Assembly: GCA_949775045.1 (NCBI GenBank)
Contig: OX459108.1
Coordinates: 15,963,763 to 16,027,762 of the forward strand
DNA: 64,000 bases
From: Metridium senile
Taxonomy: Eukaryota; Cnidaria; Anthozoa; Actiniaria; Metridiidae
Reading direction: 5' to 3'
The notes beneath the pieces were generated by a model that was given only the letters and a program-made list of their open reading frames with translations, was not told where the DNA came from and ran no database searches. Of the stretch, positions 44,601 to 50,600 are shown one piece after another. Each line of letters begins with the position of its first letter. The stretch's first letter is position 1. The position numbers and the translations under genes were made by a program.

Positions 44601-47600
44601 TAACACCATCCTGTATGACTGATAGACTTGGCTCTATGATGATATCAGGAATACTGAAACGAATCTCAACCTGTAGGGAGACAATGATGTGATTATAGTA
44701 ACAGGTTAATATCAGGCAGCCAATGACTTGCCATCTAAGCTTATTTACCATGTTTGAATGAAATGTGATTGGTGGACTTATTACTGATGTGTATGATTAT
44801 AATAAACACCTACCTCAAACTTGAGCAGCTCATTCTGATTGGCAGAGGGACTTGTAATAGGAGCTTCAAAATCACTCATATCATCACTAAAATCATCATC
44901 ACTACAGAAAAAATACTGTCAGTAAAACAGAACAACAAAAATCCTAAAGGGTTGGGTGCTTTGAGGAAACTATTTTGTCTATCATAACAATGTAAACTGT
45001 TGTTGGATAGTTACTGTACATGTTACAATGTATACTGTTGTTGGATAGTTACTGTACATGTTGCAATGTATATTGTTGTTGGATAGTTACTGTACATGTT
45101 ACAATGTAAACTGTTGTTCGATAGTTACTGTACATGTTACAATGTAAACTGTTGTTCGATAGTTACTGTACATGTTACAATGTATATTGTTGTTGGATAG
45201 TTGGACTGTAAAAAAATAAAATAAATAAATCACTTTTTTAAAGTCTCAATCTTCTAGCTGGACACAGTGTGCCCTACTAATCGGGGAGACTCACTCACAC
45301 TCACTACCTCTACGTTAAATATTTTGCACACAACTCTGCTCACATGTTCATTTTTGCGGAGGGAGGAAAACCGGATAACCGGGAGAAAAACCCTCATGTA
45401 CATGTTACAATGAGACATTACATACCTGTGTGGGGGTTGGGTGCTTGTATTTATCTATCATAACAATAATCTTGTATAGTTACTGTACATGTTACAAGAG
45501 AGACATACCTGTGTTGCTGTACTTGAATACCACTAGTCATTCTGCCTAATGGCTGTACACAGTCACCAAACACCATCAATGATGATAAGATAGATACCAA
45601 CACTGAATCAAACACCATACTACAGTAATGACCAAATATATCACCAATGACTGACTCATCTGTTAGCCCACTGACTCCTGTCCCTACCCTAGTGACTGGA
45701 GCAGACGATAGGATAGTACCTATCTTACTAAGGCGTGGTGTAGAGGGACCATGTTGTTCGGCACCATAACTAGTACTGGGTGTTGGTGTTAGCAGAGGAC
45801 TACTAGGTGAAGTGATACGTCGCTGCTGTGATATAGCTATTATCTCCTGTCAATAAAATAATTATTAGATTATGAATGATTAATTGTAATTAATGATATA
45901 GTCAGGTCAATAAGTGGTAGACATAACATATAGGTCCTTGCTGTCAGAGAACACTCAATACAAAGATCAATTACTTATAGACTCTAGCAAAATAAGCAAT
46001 ATAATATTTAATCAAACAACTGTTTGTAAGTTGGATTTTGATTCATAATAGTTGTATAATATTTGATGATAATTAATACCTGAAGTGCATTTTCAACTTC
46101 CTTAATCAAGTCAAACAAGACCCTAGCTTGCACTTTGATAGCTCTGCCTTCACATTCTACAAACTTGTCAACAGTCCAGACCCTGGAGAAGGCTAAAGTA
46201 GGATCAAACAGGATAATATGTTGTATTTGTTTGATATTTTTCTCTACGCCATCTTTAACAACTTCGTTGATGCTATCGACTATATCCCGTAGCCTGTCTG
46301 TAGCAGAATGGACTTGATGTAAATACGCATCTATATTCATACTATTCCAGTTTAATGTAGATAAACCAGGCTGTAGATAGTGTAGGACAGACTCCATGTG
46401 TGGAGTAAGTAGACGATGTAAAGGGCTTGGTACACTAGCACATACACCATAATAGTCTTGTAGAACAAGCTCTAGTGACTGCTTGTACTTCTTCAGGCGA
46501 GATTCCTATCATGATGCAAGGCAGAAATAATTAATGATAAGACAACAAAAATGGGCAAAACATAACACCACCAATAATCAAACAGAGAGAAAGTTTGATA
46601 CATGTATATTGTTCTGTGAGATAAGTTATTTTTACAGTCAGGGAACAATTACAACTCCTTTCAGAATTACTTGATATTATCACACACAAAAGCAGACCAA
46701 GGTTCTGTCTACATACCTGTTTCAAGATCTCTAGTGCTGTCTCAGGAAGAGTGATTCCAAGTCTTAACAGGCTTTTACTTTCTTGAATCAATTCAAAGAC
46801 CCTGCAATAAACAACAGAGTATACAAGATGATGAACCGGTATATTGTACATTATAATTACCATGCAATAGAATAAACAACACATCATACAAGAAGACACA
46901 CCAGCATATTGTACAATATTACCATGCAATAGAATAAACAACACATCATACAAGAAGACACACCAGTATATTGTACAATATTACCATGCAATAGAATAAA
47001 CAACACATCATACAAGAAGACACACCAGTATATTGTACAATATTACCATGCAATAGAATAAACAACACATCATACAAGCAGACACACCAGTATATTGTAC
47101 AATATTACCATGCAATAGAATAAACAACACATCATACAAGAAGACACACCAGTATATTGTACAATATTACCATGCAATAGAATAAACAACACATCATACA
47201 AGAAGACACACCAGTATATTGTACAATATTACCATGCAATAGAATAAACAACACATCATACAAGAAGACACACCAGTATATTGTACAATATTACCATGCA
47301 ATAGAATAAACAACACATCATACAAGAAGACACACCAGTATATTGTACAATATTACCATGCAATAGAATAAACAACACATCATACAAGAAGACACACCAG
47401 TATATTGTACAATATTACCATGCAATAGAATAAACAACACATCATACAAGAAGACACACCAGTATATTGTACAATATTACCATGCAATAGAATAAACAAC
47501 ACATCATACAAGAAGACACACCAGTATATTGTACAATATTACCATGCAATAGAATAAACAACACATCATACAAGAAGACACACCAGTATATTGTACAATA

Positions 47601-50600
47601 TTACCATGCAATAGAATAAACAACACATTATACAAGAAGACACACCAGTATATTGTACAATATTACCATGCAATAGAATAAACAACACATCATACAAGAA
47701 GACAGACCAGTATATTGTACAATATTACCAGGCTACAAACCTGCCATCAGCATTCACCATCATTTTGTTTGTAGATGGATGTTTAGTAATTAGAGTAGTC
47801 TTCAATCCAATATAAACAGTATCTATACGAGACTTCCACAGACTCAACCACAAGTTTTCAAACTTTACCAATGCTGTAGCAATACGATTGTAGAATTTCA
47901 CAATTCGATTGAAATCCTGTTAAACATTAGAGTAAGATTATCATGAGTTACATGTATTTTACTGGTGATTATCATCACTTACATGCATTGTACTAGTATA
48001 GTAGTCTATGTACTTACTCTGTAAGCAGTAATATACTTGTTTTCTTTGAATATCTTCATTGGCTCTTCTAATCTTCTTAGTAGGTTTCTAGACCATGTGA
48101 TAGCACCAGCCACTATGGGAGAGTTACGTACAAGGGGAGGGGATTCCTACAACATTCATTAAACACATCATATTATATCTATTTATAATATTTCTAGCCC
48201 ATCTCCATCACCATAGCTTCATCATGATCATTGTAAATATCAACATCATCAGCTATAACACAATCATCATTGATAAACATCCAGCTATCATGATCATGCA
48301 ACCTTAAACACTCCATATTCATCACCCAACTCTCATCACCATAACCATATAATCTGTTCTACGCAAACATCCTACCAACATTATAATCAACATTACCATT
48401 GCCTTTATATCCATGATCAACAAATCTTGACATTTACCATGGATACTGATCACAATGATATTTAACACCAATGATACCTTTTCTTCTTCATAGACTTTCT
48501 GCACCTCTTCAAGTTCACTCTCAAACCATGTAAACACTTCTAAGTACTTCTCAGACAAGATGTACCTCAGGGCTGACCGATTCATCACACTATTGAAACT
48601 ATCATAACAAAACACAGACAATAAATATACATAATCTGCTAGAATAAGTACTTACAACATAAATGGAAACTAGTGAGTAAACTAGCTAGTATAGTATGTT
48701 TTATTAACAGTTACCTTGTCAATATCACCAATGCATTGTGAATGTTTAACTTTGTGCAGAAGACACCCTGAAGAAGAATATTTTACAATTGAGTGATACT
48801 TACACACATTATTAAATAAGTAATTAAATATTAACTTTTATTATTGGTGAGCAATATTGGACTGTGCATGCTGTTGTACAACTTACCATAAGATAATTAC
48901 AGGCATAATTCTCTACTTTATGGACAGAAGCAACAAAGTCACTGTAACACTGCTCAAAGATGTCTTTTCTTTTCCCTTCAACATCTACAAATACACTAGT
49001 AGTAATAGCAGTTTCCAGCTGGTTTCTCATGTTGGCAATGGTATCTCCTAGAAAACTGGCAATACTTGGTGTATCAATGGTACTGTAGATCTCTTCAACT
49101 TCTTCATCTTCATCAATGACATTACTTGAAAGAGACCCTAGTACAAGCAACACAGTCAGAGTACAATAAGCAATTATTGGATGAGGTTGAGCATGATATT
49201 GTAAATTATCAAGACCGAGGTAGACCTGTGTTATTTGCCGAAGCCATAGGCAGATAATACTGACTCGAGGTCTTGATAATTTATGATATCATGTGAAAAC
49301 AGAATTCAATATTTGTTTGTGTATAATAATTCAAGTAAAAGTACAATTATAATCAGGTAAAAAAGAATCTAACAAGCAAATCTTGCTGCCATTTTACAGC
49401 AGTTCTCAGTCACACGTGCACTGCACGCATAAAAAGCACCGCTATAAAACGTGAAGTTGGTGGCCGTCAATCATTTTCGTTTTGGAATATCTGCGTTTCA
49501 TCATAATCTGGAAGCTCAATTCCCACAACAACCTCTTTGTCGGATTCAGACATGTTTCGCAGCCCGACTGAAGTAAAAACACCATGCGTCTTGTAAACAC
49601 AATTTGATTGGCGTCCACCAACTTCACATTTTATAGCGGTGCTTTTCATGCGCGGGGTGCACGTGTGACTGAGAACTGCTGTAACATTTTGACTCCCTGT
49701 GAACAGAGGGAGCCTGGGAACTTGACAGAATAAATGTATTATTCGCTAGCTGATAATAGAATTATCCTGTCAAGTTCACATGTTATCGAGAATTCACGGT
49801 ATGCTCTCGGCCAATCAGATTTGTGGTAGTAAAATGTATAATAATGCTTGATATACCATGTGTAATAATTATATGATATGTACCTTCTGCAGGGAAACTA
49901 GGTTCAGAACCAACACCTATAGATACTGGTGCTTGTGCAAGAACATCTTTCCACTCACCACCCTTGTTAGTCTCTTCTGTGTCATTGTCAGGTACTCCAT
50001 TCATAACTGTTTCCATGGGGATACGCATCAGATTTCTTGTATCTGCCACCATCTTAGTAAGTTGTCCAAGAGTCTGGATGATGTCAATCATGTTACGGAC
50101 ATGGATACAAAATGTATCAAAGTATGTCATGATGGATTCTTCGTCAGTGAATGCAATACCACTGCTTCCTTGACTTGTAACACTCTCAACATCCCCTTTA
50201 TACTTACTGCCTGTAATTGGTAAATAATAAAAAAGTGATTTATTATTTTATTATTGAATAATTAAAATGTTATCTCATAAAAGCAACAAAATAATCCACA
50301 TCCTGGTTGGCTTAGTTGGTAGAGCATCTGATTTATATGTGGTTTGACTCAGGGTATAAAATGTACTATATTAAGCACATACTATATTATAAAAGATATT
50401 CATATAATATATTTCAAACAAATATCTATAGACATACAATTTTTTCCACTCTTCTGATGATGTTTGAGTGCCTGACGAAAGCTTAAGATTTAAGTAAAAA
50501 ACAGTAGTATATGGCCTTAAATCAACTCTATAGACTTACTTTGCGTAATTGACATTCTCATTCCTGTCACACTCTGTGGTGACATAAGATTGATGTTACT

